A DNA stretch of 17,390 nucleotides from positions 1 to 17,390 of the forward strand of contig WFSU01000016.1 in the NCBI GenBank assembly GCA_015485845.1, in the 5' to 3' direction. The notes under the pieces were generated by a model. The model made no database searches. It was not told where the DNA came from and saw only the letters and a list, made by a program, of their open reading frames with translations. Position numbers and translations under genes: made by a program. Shown piece by piece: positions 5,580-13,215 of the stretch. The DNA is from Nitratifractor sp. GTDB taxonomy: Bacteria; Campylobacterota; Campylobacteria; Campylobacterales; Sulfurovaceae. The stretch's first letter is position 1, and each line of letters starts with the position of its first letter.

Positions 5580-7547
5580 CTACCCCTCCGAAACAATCGC
5601 CTCAATCTCCCCAACAATCGCCGGATTCTCAAGCGTCGAAGTGTCCTGCGTAATCTTCTCCCCTTTGGCGATAGCCCGCAGGAGGCGGCGCATCACTTTG
5701 CCGGAGCGGGTTTTGGGGAGATCGGGGACAAAGGCCATGGCATCGCACATGGCAATCGCACCGATCTCCAGCTTGATGATGGCGTTGATCTCTTTGATCA
5801 TTTCGAGATCTTCGGCGGTCTCATCGCGCTTGTCGACGGGGACTTCTTTGAGGACGACATAGGCGAAGATCCCCTCCCCTTTGATCTCGTGCGGTTTGCC
5901 CACGACGGCCACGGCGGCGACGTTGGGATGCTTCTTGACCGCTGATTCCACTTCAGCGGTACCCATGCGGTGGCCGGAGACGTTGATGACGTCATCGGTA
6001 CGGCCGGTGATGGTGATGTAGCCGTCTGCATCCATGATAGCTCCGTCTCCCGAGAAGTAGACCGGTTTGCCGTCTTTGACTGCGTCACCGAAGTAGGACT
6101 TTTTGAAACGCTCCGGATCGCCCCAGATGGTGCGGATCATGCTCGGCCAGGGTTTGGTGATGCACATAAGCCCCTGCTCACCCACTTCGGGCTTGGAGCC
6201 GTCTGGGTTGATCACTTCGGCTTTGATCCCCGGCAGCGGGAAGGTGGCGCACGCCGGCTTGACCGGGGTGGCGGAAGGCAGCGGGCTGATCATGTGTCCG
6301 CCGGTCTCGGTCTGCCACCACGTATCGACAATTGAGCAGCGGTTACTTCCAACCGCTTCGTAGTACCATTTCCACGCCGGAGGATCGATTGGCTCCCCGA
6401 CGGTTCCCAGCACTCTCAGGCTGCTGAGGTCGTATTTGGCCGGCTCGTCCTGTCCCATTTTGTGAAGCAGGCGGATGGCGGTGGGGGCGGTGTAAAACTG
6501 GTTGATTTGGTACTCTTCTACCATCTTCCATGCCCGTCCGGCATCGGGGAAGGTCATGACCCCTTCGAACATCACCGTCGTGGCACCCGCAGCGAGCGGC
6601 CCGTAGACGATGTAGGTGTGTCCAGTGATCCAGCCCACGTCAGCCGTACACCAGAAGGTGTCGTTGTCCTGCACGTCAAACACCCACTCCATCGTCATCT
6701 GCGCCCAGAGGATGTACCCGGCGGTGCTGTGCTGGACGCCCTTGGGTTTGCCGGTACTGCCCGACGTGTAGAGGAGGAAGAGCGGGTGCTCCGCCTCGAC
6801 GATCTCGGGCTCACACTGTACCGATTCGTTTTTGATCAGCTCATTGTAGGAGTAGTCGCGTCCAGCTTCCCAGTGGATATCCTCGCCGTTGCGCTCGACG
6901 ACACAAACGGCCTGGACACTGTCGCAGCCGCTCTCGAGGGCTTTGTCGACGATGGGTTTGAGCATGTAGGGTTTGCCCTTGCGGAAGGCACCGTCGGCAG
7001 TGACGACCAGTTTGGCTTCGGCATCGATGATCCGATCCCGCAGCGCTTCGGCCGAGAAGCCGCCGAAGACCACCGAGTGGATCGCGCCGAGCTTGGCGCA
7101 CGCGAGCATCGCGATGGCCGCCTCGGGGATCATCGGCATGTAGAGGACGACCCGGTCTCCCTTTTTGATGTCAAACTGGTTGCGGAAGAGGTTGGCCATT
7201 TTATTGACTTCGTAGTAGAGCTCACGGTAGGTGAGGATACGCTGGTCGCCGTTGTCCCCCTCGAAGATGATCGCGGCCTTGTTCTTGCGGGTTTCGAGAT
7301 GGCGTCCGACGCACTGATAGGCGACGTTGAGCTCACCCCCCTCGAACCATTTGTAAAACGGCGCATTGTCTTCGTTGAGGACGCGGTCAAACGGCTTGTA
7401 CCAGTCGATTTTCTCCCGGGCAAACGCTTCCCAGGTGCCTTCGTAGTCGTTCTCAAACTTCTCCACGAGTTCGTCGTACTCGCACATATTCCGGATTGGG
7501 GAATTCGGAAAAAGCTCCTTATGGGGATAAAAGATTTGGTCGGTCAT
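5580..7547 (-). CDS. acs: Acetyl-CoA synthetase (acetate-CoA ligase, AMP-forming)
   Basis: A full-length 655-residue member of the ANL adenylating family that makes acetyl-CoA from acetate, ATP and CoA through acetyl-AMP in the cytoplasm. The phosphate-binding loop YTSGSTGKPKG is at 260-270, the acetate-pocket motif WWQTETGG at 410-417, the hinge region YITITGRTDDVINVSGHR at 510-527, and PKTRSGKVMRR at 611-621. Lys617 in the last motif is the catalytic lysine that is acetylated in regulated Acs enzymes. The length matches E. coli Acs (652). The ATG at 7547 has AAAGGAGA 4 nt upstream. It is last in a run of same-strand genes for acetate import, 71 bp after the exonuclease gene. The tail is slightly Glu-rich, otherwise nothing is missing. 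Confidence 0.97.
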   Translation of the reverse strand: MTDQIFYPHKELFPNSPIRNMCEYDELVEKFENDYEGTWEAFAREKIDWYKPFDRVLNEDNAPFYKWFEGGELNVAYQCVGRHLETRKNKAAIIFEGDNGDQRILTYRELYYEVNKMANLFRNQFDIKKGDRVVLYMPMIPEAAIAMLACAKLGAIHSVVFGGFSAEALRDRIIDAEAKLVVTADGAFRKGKPYMLKPIVDKALESGCDSVQAVCVVERNGEDIHWEAGRDYSYNELIKNESVQCEPEIVEAEHPLFLLYTSGSTGKPKGVQHSTAGYILWAQMTMEWVFDVQDNDTFWCTADVGWITGHTYIVYGPLAAGATTVMFEGVMTFPDAGRAWKMVEEYQINQFYTAPTAIRLLHKMGQDEPAKYDLSSLRVLGTVGEPIDPPAWKWYYEAVGSNRCSIVDTWWQTETGGHMISPLPSATPVKPACATFPLPGIKAEVINPDGSKPEVGEQGLMCITKPWPSMIRTIWGDPERFKKSYFGDAVKDGKPVYFSGDGAIMDADGYITITGRTDDVINVSGHRMGTAEVESAVKKHPNVAAVAVVGKPHEIKGEGIFAYVVLKEVPVDKRDETAEDLEMIKEINAIIKLEIGAIAMCDAMAFVPDLPKTRSGKVMRRLLRAIAKGEKITQDTSTLENPAIVGEIEAIVSEG

Positions 7548-7618
7548 TGTGTCTCCTTTTGAATGAAATTACAACAAGGCTGAGCCGCAGCTCCTCCCAG
7601 CTCTAACTTCTTCCGATA

Positions 7619-8245
7619 TTATCCATACGCCCCCTTATACTCCGGCATCGTTTGCAGCTTGAGATAGATCAGTGCCGACATGATCGCATCGTTGAGCGCG
7701 TCATGCTTCCCGAGCTGCGGCAGGGAAAGTGCATCCATTATTGTATCGAATTTCAGGTCGACAAACGCATACGACGATTCTTTGCGGTAGCGGCGGTAAT
7801 ACATCGAGGAGAGTTCGACTGTCGGATTGGGGAGTGCACAGCCGATCAGGCGGCGGGTGTATCGGCTGAGGATGGCATGGTCAAAACCGATGTAGTATCC
7901 CACAATGGGACGGTTGCTGATGAAATCGAGCAGATCACGGATGACCGGATCGGGCGCTTCGGCATCGGCCAGATCGCAGGCCCGAAGGTGGTGGATCTTG
8001 ATGCTTGTTTCGCTGATAGCTTTCGTGGGTCGGATAAAGCGCTCAAACGCTTCGCTCATCAGCACCCTCCCATCCCGGATGATCACGGCTCCGATGGAGA
8101 GAATAGTGTCTTTTTTCGGATTGAGCCCGGTGGTTTCGGTGTCGAGTACGACCACTTCATCGTCTTCACGGGGTTCAAAGAGGTGGGCATAGTGTTCGTC
8201 ACGGAGTCGGCGGCGATTAAGGGAGCGTCTGAGCGAGCGGATCAT
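7619..8245 (-). CDS. DnaQ-type DEDDh 3'-5' exonuclease
   Basis: A 208-residue protein with all three exonuclease motifs: LDTETTGL (34-41, Asp35 and Glu37), GYYIGFDHAIL (116-126, Asp122) and GKHDALNDA (179-187, His181 and Asp186). This is the DEDDh class of DNA polymerase III epsilon-like or oligoribonuclease-like enzymes, which remove 3'-terminal nucleotides using two metal ions. It is a stand-alone exonuclease rather than the replicative DnaQ: it lacks a C-terminal polymerase-binding region and begins with a basic RSLRRSLNRRRLR stretch. Its start overlaps the DUF294 stop by 4 bp (ATGA), indicating translational coupling. A DUF294 protein and this exonuclease next to DUF4212/symporter genes is a known conserved neighbourhood; why is unclear. 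Confidence 0.92.
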   Translation of the reverse strand: MIRSLRRSLNRRRLRDEHYAHLFEPREDDEVVVLDTETTGLNPKKDTILSIGAVIIRDGRVLMSEAFERFIRPTKAISETSIKIHHLRACDLADAEAPDPVIRDLLDFISNRPIVGYYIGFDHAILSRYTRRLIGCALPNPTVELSSMYYRRYRKESSYAFVDLKFDTIMDALSLPQLGKHDALNDAIMSALIYLKLQTMPEYKGAYG

Positions 8246-10062
8246 CCCAGATTCTCCAGACCAAAATCACGCGTTATAAACTTCTTGAATTGTTCGACGA
8301 TCTGGAGAGCGTCCTTGAGGAGATCGCGCTGGATCTTGCTCAGGTGGTCAGTGGTGACGGTATTGGTGGGAGTGGCATCGCTTCTGAGTGCCTCAAGCTG
8401 TTGTTTGAGACGCAGGTAGAAGAGCACCTCAAAGGCCTCGACCAACTCTTTGGCCTGGTCGGGATCAAAAACCGCTGCTTCGGAGAGCTTCTTGATCCGC
8501 TCGACGGTCGAGAGCTCGTGTATCTCTTCACGGAGGGAAAGGGAGCGAATCCCCTGCACAATGGGGAAGATTCCGGCTTTTTTGAGGTCGATTTCGCGGT
8601 CGCGGTGCAGAAAGGTACTGAAGAAGCCCACCGGCGTCTCAAACAGCGTCGTGAGCTTGGCAAAGTGCGCCATGTAGACATCATTGCCGGTATTGATACG
8701 GGCAAACAGGTGTGTTTTGAGCGCATCGAGAAGTGACGTATCACCCGCGACGCACTGGGAATCGAAGAAAATGGAAAACTCCATGAAGCTCTCCATCTCC
8801 GGTGTGTCGATCCAGCGGTCGATTTTTTGACGATAATCGCTCTGTGATTGGCTCCAGTAGGGATTGGAGACCATGATGTTTCCTTCGCATGCCGGATAGC
8901 CGAATGAGACGAGTGTTTCACTGAGCTGATCGAGATAGGGGCGATAGGGATCGATGTCTATCCCGTCCCGAATGATTAGACCATTGTCCTGATCGGTACG
9001 GATGATCTGTTCCCCTCGCCCTTCACTGCCCATGACAATCAGGGCACACGATTCTTGCAGTGCTTCGGGGAGGATCATTTCGAACAAACGGACAAAGACT
9101 TTGCGGTTGATTTCGGAGACGAGTTTGGCGATGTAGCGGGCTTTGACCCCCTGCGCATAAAGCTTGCGGACGATGTTGAGATAGTCGAGGCTGGCTTCGC
9201 GCAGCGCGTCGAGGGTTTTGGCTTTTTCGATTTTAACGGTCACGAGGTGGGAGTGGTTCGCGAAATAGCTGAGCACATCAATCTGCTCGAGCATACCGAT
9301 CAATTCCCCTTCCCGCAGCACTCCTACACGCTTGATGTTACGCTGGATCAGCAGAAGGTAGACGTTGAAGAGAAAATCATCCGCTTCCACGGCGATCATG
9401 GGAAAACGTGCCAGAGAGGCGACCGGTGCCTCGAGATCGATCGTGCCTGAAGCGAGCCACTGCTTGATATCGCTGTCAGTAATGATGCCGTATTCACCCC
9501 CGCGCTGGATGACCATTGAGGAGCTTTTGGCGGCGACTGAACGGCGCAACCCTTCCACCAGGGGTGTTTCCGGTGGGAGAATGCAGGGAGGATGGAGGTA
9601 GCTGTCGGAGACGCGGGCGACCATGAAGGCACTCAGATCCGAATCGGTTGCCCGTTTTTTGAGGTAATTGATCCGCTCGACCACATCCAGCAGATAAAAA
9701 TCGCGAAACGCCTCGCTCCCTTCAAACAGTTTCATAAAGGCAGTCGCCGTGAGTTCATAACAGATGAGATCTTCGGTGACTTCATAGCGTGCCGTCGATA
9801 CCCCTTCGATGATCGCGTCAGCATCCAGCCCTTCCCGGGCGTGGTAGACCCGGATCAGCTCCCCTTCCGGACTCCATGCTTTCACCTCCCCTTTGATGAT
9901 CAGATAGAGATGATCGGTGGGTTGCCCGGCGGTAATGAGCTCTATCCCCTGAGGGTAAAAGCCGATCTCAATCGCCGTGATCGCCTCATTGAGTTCTGTT
10001 TCCGTCAGCTCGGAAAACGGCACGATCTCACGTAAAAACTCTTTTTGGTCGTTGAAACTCAC
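8242..10062 (-). CDS. cNMP-binding/CBS/DUF294 nucleotidyltransferase-like protein
   Basis: A 606-residue soluble regulatory protein with four parts. A cyclic-nucleotide-binding-like beta-roll occupies about 12-125 (LYLIIKGEV, then GLDADAIIEG). Two CBS domains lie at about 155-205 and 215-270. The DUF294 nucleotidyltransferase-like domain, at about 290-430, has GSEGRGEQIIRTDQDNGL (345-362), with Asp357 and Asp359 as likely metal ligands. The C-terminal DUF294_C helical domain follows. The DUF294 domain resembles the GlnD uridylyltransferase head, so the protein may modify or signal to a partner in response to a nucleotide; the target is unknown. It starts with GTG at 10062, with AAAGGAG 4 nt upstream. 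It is coupled to the exonuclease by ATGA and lies 207 bp after the symporter gene. Confidence 0.93.
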   Translation of the reverse strand: MSFNDQKEFLREIVPFSELTETELNEAITAIEIGFYPQGIELITAGQPTDHLYLIIKGEVKAWSPEGELIRVYHAREGLDADAIIEGVSTARYEVTEDLICYELTATAFMKLFEGSEAFRDFYLLDVVERINYLKKRATDSDLSAFMVARVSDSYLHPPCILPPETPLVEGLRRSVAAKSSSMVIQRGGEYGIITDSDIKQWLASGTIDLEAPVASLARFPMIAVEADDFLFNVYLLLIQRNIKRVGVLREGELIGMLEQIDVLSYFANHSHLVTVKIEKAKTLDALREASLDYLNIVRKLYAQGVKARYIAKLVSEINRKVFVRLFEMILPEALQESCALIVMGSEGRGEQIIRTDQDNGLIIRDGIDIDPYRPYLDQLSETLVSFGYPACEGNIMVSNPYWSQSQSDYRQKIDRWIDTPEMESFMEFSIFFDSQCVAGDTSLLDALKTHLFARINTGNDVYMAHFAKLTTLFETPVGFFSTFLHRDREIDLKKAGIFPIVQGIRSLSLREEIHELSTVERIKKLSEAAVFDPDQAKELVEAFEVLFYLRLKQQLEALRSDATPTNTVTTDHLSKIQRDLLKDALQIVEQFKKFITRDFGLENLG

Positions 10063-10088
10063 GTTACTCCTTTGTTGCCATCAAATGA

Positions 10089-10116
10089 AACCTCTCACCG
10101 TAATACTTTAGAGGTT
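10089..10116 (-). promoter_or_regulatory. Stem-loop in the DUF294 gene leader
   Basis: AACCTCT (10089-10095) and AGAGGTT (10110-10116) form a perfect 7-bp inverted repeat with a 14-nt loop, 27 bp upstream of the GTG start. It could be a leader hairpin or protein-binding site. A minus-strand TATTAC inside the loop is a weak -10 candidate. Confidence 0.35.
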
Positions 10117-10136
10117 CGACAGGATGGTGTGTGCGC

Positions 10137-10202
10137 ATGGAACATCGGTGGCGCAGAGGGGAGGCAACCCATCCGGGGTTTTCTGCGACACCGATGATCC
10201 AT
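10137..10202 (-). other. Long imperfect hairpin between symporter and DUF294 genes
   Basis: The arms 10137-10157 and 10182-10202 pair at 19 of 21 positions; the only mismatches are A-A (10142/10197) and G-A (10151/10188). The 24-nt apical part holds a second stem, AACCC (10166-10170) with GGGTT (10176-10180). A further GC hairpin (CCGCC/GGCGG, 10230-10245) and an imperfect palindrome around TCCATGGA (10251-10258) follow toward the symporter stop. No U-run follows the stem on either strand, so it does not look like an ordinary intrinsic terminator. It could be an RNA processing or stabilising element between operon segments, a small RNA, or a REP-like insertion. It matches no riboswitch I know. 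Confidence 0.55.
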
Positions 10203-10269
10203 AGGTACATGTCTCCCCGGGCGGGCACGCCGCCAGTGGAGGCGGGATCGATCCATGGACCGATCGGGT

Positions 10270-12147
10270 TTAGTGATCGTGTGCTTCCCCTGCCCCTCGA
10301 GGGACGCGGATATGCTCGACCAGATCCTGGATGTGCTGTGGTGGAGGCTCCGTCATACGTGAGACCACGTAGGCCACGATGAAGTGGAGTACCATACCCA
10401 GCGTACCGATTCCTGTCGGTGCGATGCCGAAGAGATAATCCGACTTGTCGCCTCCCATGAAGACAAAGTAAACGATGTAAGCGAAGGTGAAGATCAGACC
10501 CGTCAGGATACCGGCGACGGCTCCGGCTTTGTTCATCCGCTTGTCGAAAATCCCGAGAATGATCGCCGGGAAGAACGATGCAGCAGCCAGACCGAAGGCG
10601 AACGCCACCACCTGAGCCACGAAGCCCGGCGGGTTGATCCCCAGATATCCGGCCACGACGATGGCAGCTACGGCGGCCAGACGTGCAGCGAGGAGTTCGG
10701 ACTTTTCGCTCAACTTCGATTTGCCGGTTTTAGCATCTTTATAGATTACCTGCCCCAATAAGTCATGCGAGATTGATGCCGAGATAACCAGCAACAGCCC
10801 AGCAGCGGTAGAGAGAGCAGCCGCCAATCCTCCGGCGGCGATGAGGGCAATGACCCAGTTGGGGAGGTTGGCGATCTCCGGGTTGGCCAGGACGATGATA
10901 TCACGGTCGATGTAGACTTCGTTATCAAACGGCTTGGCACCTTTGGCCGGCAATGCGTTGGTCGTCAGACGGTGTCCGTCGGGTGCGGTTTTTTTGCCGT
11001 CAAAGTGCGGTTTTCCCTTCTTGTCATCAAAGGCTTTTCCCGCAGCATACTGAATTTTTCCATCGCCGTTGCGGTCGTTCCAAGCCAGTAGCGAGCCGTT
11101 TTCCCATGTCTTGAACCAGGCACCATGATTTTCGCGACCATCGGCTTTTTTGACCCCCTGGGTCACCCAGGTTTTGTATTCAACATTCTGAACACGGTCG
11201 ATGGTGTTGACCCGTGAAAAGGCGGCAACCGACGCCACGGTGGTATAGAGAATGGCGATAAAGAAAAGTGCCCATCCGGCTGAAGCACGGGCGTCCTTGA
11301 CTTTGGGGACGGTGAAGAAGCGGACGATGACATGCGGCAATCCGGCGGTACCGACCATGAGGGCAACCGTGAGCATAAACATGTTCCAGAGGTTGCCCGG
11401 CTGGGTGTAGGCTTTGAATCCCAGATCAGTCAGTGACGTGTCGAGCGCATGCATCAAGAATGTCCCCGCCGGGATCTCTTTGACCCCGTCATGGAAGGCA
11501 AACGTCGTCTTGGCGAAGATCCCCAGCTGCGGGAAGAAATTGTCCGTCACCATCAGGGAGAGGAAAATCGCCGGAATGAGATAGGCGATGATCATCACGG
11601 TATATTGCGCCACCTGTGTGTAGGTGATCCCTTTCATACCGCCCATGACGGCGTAGATGAAAACGATCACCATCCCGATGATGACACCGGTATTGACGTC
11701 CACCTGCAGGAAGCGGCTGAAGACGATCCCCACCCCGCGCATTTGACCCGCAACATAGGTAAACGAGACGAAGATCGTCGCGATGACGGCCACGGTGCGT
11801 GCGAGGCTTGAGTAGTAGCGATCCCCGATGAAGTCGGGCACGGTAAACTTACCAAACTTCCGAAGATACGGAGCCAGCAGGAGAGCCAGCAGGACATAAC
11901 CACCCGTCCAGCCCATCAGGTAGGCACCACCGTCACTCCCTTTGTAGGAGATCAGACCCGCCAGAGAGATGAACGACGCCGCTGACATCCAGTCAGCAGC
12001 CGTGGCCATCCCGTTGGCGATGGGGTGGACACCGCCACCCGCGACGTAGAAGTCCTTGGTACTGGCCGCTTTGGCCCAAATCGCGATGCCGATGTAGAGC
12101 GCGAAAGATAATCCAACAAAAAGATATATGAGTGTTTGCAAATCCAT
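10270..12147 (-). CDS. Sodium:solute symporter, VC_2705/ActP-like (probable acetate uptake)
   Basis: A 625-residue SSS-family transporter with about 13 membrane segments, opening LIYLFVGLSFALYIGIAIWAK-like and carrying the ADWMSAASFISLAG (51-64) motif of this family. It is longer than E. coli ActP (549) because of a soluble insert at about 314-428. That insert contains D358-RNGDGKIQ, an EF-hand-like calcium loop, and many Lys/Asp/Gly residues. It and the preceding DUF4212 protein match the large and small subunits of the VC_2705-type sodium:solute symporters. Linkage with acs makes acetate or a short carboxylate the likely substrate (inference). The start ATG at 12147 follows AAGGGG, which overlaps the DUF4212 stop codon, so translation is probably coupled. 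Confidence 0.92.
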   Translation of the reverse strand: MDLQTLIYLFVGLSFALYIGIAIWAKAASTKDFYVAGGGVHPIANGMATAADWMSAASFISLAGLISYKGSDGGAYLMGWTGGYVLLALLLAPYLRKFGKFTVPDFIGDRYYSSLARTVAVIATIFVSFTYVAGQMRGVGIVFSRFLQVDVNTGVIIGMVIVFIYAVMGGMKGITYTQVAQYTVMIIAYLIPAIFLSLMVTDNFFPQLGIFAKTTFAFHDGVKEIPAGTFLMHALDTSLTDLGFKAYTQPGNLWNMFMLTVALMVGTAGLPHVIVRFFTVPKVKDARASAGWALFFIAILYTTVASVAAFSRVNTIDRVQNVEYKTWVTQGVKKADGRENHGAWFKTWENGSLLAWNDRNGDGKIQYAAGKAFDDKKGKPHFDGKKTAPDGHRLTTNALPAKGAKPFDNEVYIDRDIIVLANPEIANLPNWVIALIAAGGLAAALSTAAGLLLVISASISHDLLGQVIYKDAKTGKSKLSEKSELLAARLAAVAAIVVAGYLGINPPGFVAQVVAFAFGLAAASFFPAIILGIFDKRMNKAGAVAGILTGLIFTFAYIVYFVFMGGDKSDYLFGIAPTGIGTLGMVLHFIVAYVVSRMTEPPPQHIQDLVEHIRVPRGAGEAHDH

Positions 12148-12157
12148 ACGCTACCCC

Positions 12158-12412
12158 TTACTCGTGTACATCGTATTTTTCGTCGATCCGGTTCATCATC
12201 TTGACGTAGACAAATATCAAGATCACAAAGACATAGATCGACCCCTGTTGTGCAAACCAGAACCCCAGTTTCACGCCGCTGATCTCAATCGCGTTGAGCT
12301 GATTGATAAACAAAATCCCGGCTCCATACGAGACCAGAAACCACACAACGAGCAGTTTCAGGATCGTGGAGATGTTTTCGCGCCAGTACGCTTGCGCTTT
12401 CTCTTCAGTCAT
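12158..12412 (-). CDS. DUF4212 small subunit of sodium:solute symporter
   Basis: An 84-residue protein typical of DUF4212 (TIGR03647, putative symporter small subunit), which is normally about 80-90 residues. It starts with the YWRENISTILKLL motif (9-21) and has two membrane helices (about 18-38 and 53-73). Between them lies the family hallmark segment INQLNAIEISGVKLGFWFAQQGS (36-58). The strong ribosome binding site AAAGGAGG ends 4 nt before the ATG. It is the first gene of the acetate operon, and the symporter gene begins 10 bp after its stop. It probably helps assemble or regulate the large subunit in the inner membrane. Confidence 0.93.
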   Translation of the reverse strand: MTEEKAQAYWRENISTILKLLVVWFLVSYGAGILFINQLNAIEISGVKLGFWFAQQGSIYVFVILIFVYVKMMNRIDEKYDVHE

Positions 12413-12455
12413 ACTTCCTCCTTTAGGCTATGGTACGCCTTCATGATAAAGGAAC

Positions 12456-12484
12456 AAAATAGCAGGAGCATAGCAGAGAGCCAA
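12456..12484 (-). promoter_or_regulatory. Probable promoter of the acetate uptake operon
   Basis: Read on the minus strand: TTGGCT (12479-12484), 17 bp, then TATTTT (12456-12461) preceded by TGC, an extended -10. The predicted start near 12449 gives a leader of about 37 nt to the DUF4212 ATG. The region upstream to 12552 is where an OmpR-type regulator could bind. Confidence 0.5.
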
Positions 12485-12552
12485 TCTCACATGCTGCGTG
12501 CCCAAAAAAAGCATGATGTGTAACTTTTGGTGACAAAAACGTTGTTTGGAAG

Positions 12553-13215
12553 TCAGATATAGCGTTTCAGACGGTACCCTACCCCCTTGATGCTCTCAAT
12601 GAGCTCTTCTTTGAGAGCGGTACGGGTACGGTGGACTTCGGCGCGGATGGTGGCGTTGTCCACGTGGGTGTTTTCCCAGACGGTATAGCGAATCATATCG
12701 AAATCGACGATCCGATCGGCATGGGAGGCGAGTAGGTCGATGATCTGGCTTTGCTTGCGGGTCAGTGCCTGATCGATGTGGTCAAACATCAGCTTGCGGC
12801 GCACAAGATCGTAGGTGTACATTTTGCTCAGCCGCACGAGGGTCTTGGGGTGGATTTCGGCGATGCTGAGGAGCCGGTCGATGTGGAGGCTGAGCTCTTT
12901 GAGATGAAACGGCTTTTTGAGATAGTCATAACACCCCAGCTCATAGGCTCGGGAGATTTGTTCGATCTGAGTGATGGCACTGATGAAGATCGTCGGGACG
13001 TGGATTTTGTCCCCCTGTAGTTTCTCGAGCAAAGAGAGCCCGTCGATCGAAGGGGTGTTGATATCGAAGATAAACAGGTCATACGGGATCTGCTGTGTCG
13101 CTTCGTACGCCTCCTGACCGTCTTCGTACCCATCGACCCGGTATCCCATCTCAGTCAAGTACTCCGCGATTGCCTCCTGCAGCATCAACTCATCTTCTAG
13201 CAACAGAATCCGCAT
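12553..13215 (-). CDS. OmpR-family response regulator
   Basis: A 220-residue two-domain regulator. The receiver domain (1-118) has the acidic pocket E7-D8-E9, phospho-acceptor Asp51 (LFIFDINTPSIDG), Ser79 and Lys101 (KKPF). The winged-helix DNA-binding domain (about 128-220) ends in the usual GVGYRLKRYI. The ATG at 13215 is preferred because GGAGG lies 9 nt upstream; ATGs at 13221 and 13236 are also in frame but 13221 is too close to it. The start lies inside the end of the kinase gene (26-bp overlap), so the pair is translationally coupled. With the acetate operon 140 bp downstream, it most likely controls DUF4212-symporter-acs expression (inference). Confidence 0.93.
   Translation of the reverse strand: MRILLLEDELMLQEAIAEYLTEMGYRVDGYEDGQEAYEATQQIPYDLFIFDINTPSIDGLSLLEKLQGDKIHVPTIFISAITQIEQISRAYELGCYDYLKKPFHLKELSLHIDRLLSIAEIHPKTLVRLSKMYTYDLVRRKLMFDHIDQALTRKQSQIIDLLASHADRIVDFDMIRYTVWENTHVDNATIRAEVHRTRTALKEELIESIKGVGYRLKRYI

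Noticed and set aside
6462..7562. 366-codon plus-strand open frame antisense to acs
   Set aside because: Acs is unambiguous on the opposite strand. The antisense product is Val/Asp/Gly-rich without recognisable motifs.
10137..10202. Known riboswitch, SRP RNA, tmRNA or integron attC identity for the long hairpin
   Set aside because: None of the characteristic core sequences of these RNAs or sites that I know is present.
10131..10382. 83-codon plus-strand open frame in the symporter-DUF294 gap
   Set aside because: It runs through the long hairpin and into the symporter gene on the other strand, has no ribosome binding site, and its Arg/Pro-rich product looks like non-coding sequence read through.
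12462..12484. Sigma54-like TGGCTC...TATGC sequence upstream of DUF4212
   Set aside because: The GG to GC spacing is 11 nt instead of the required 10. The sigma70-type extended -10 reading at the same place fits better.
12522..12543. Hairpin AAC-TTTTG / CAAAA-GTT with GTGA loop after the response regulator gene
   Set aside because: It has few GC pairs, a 2-nt bulge and no T-run, so it is too weak to call a terminator.
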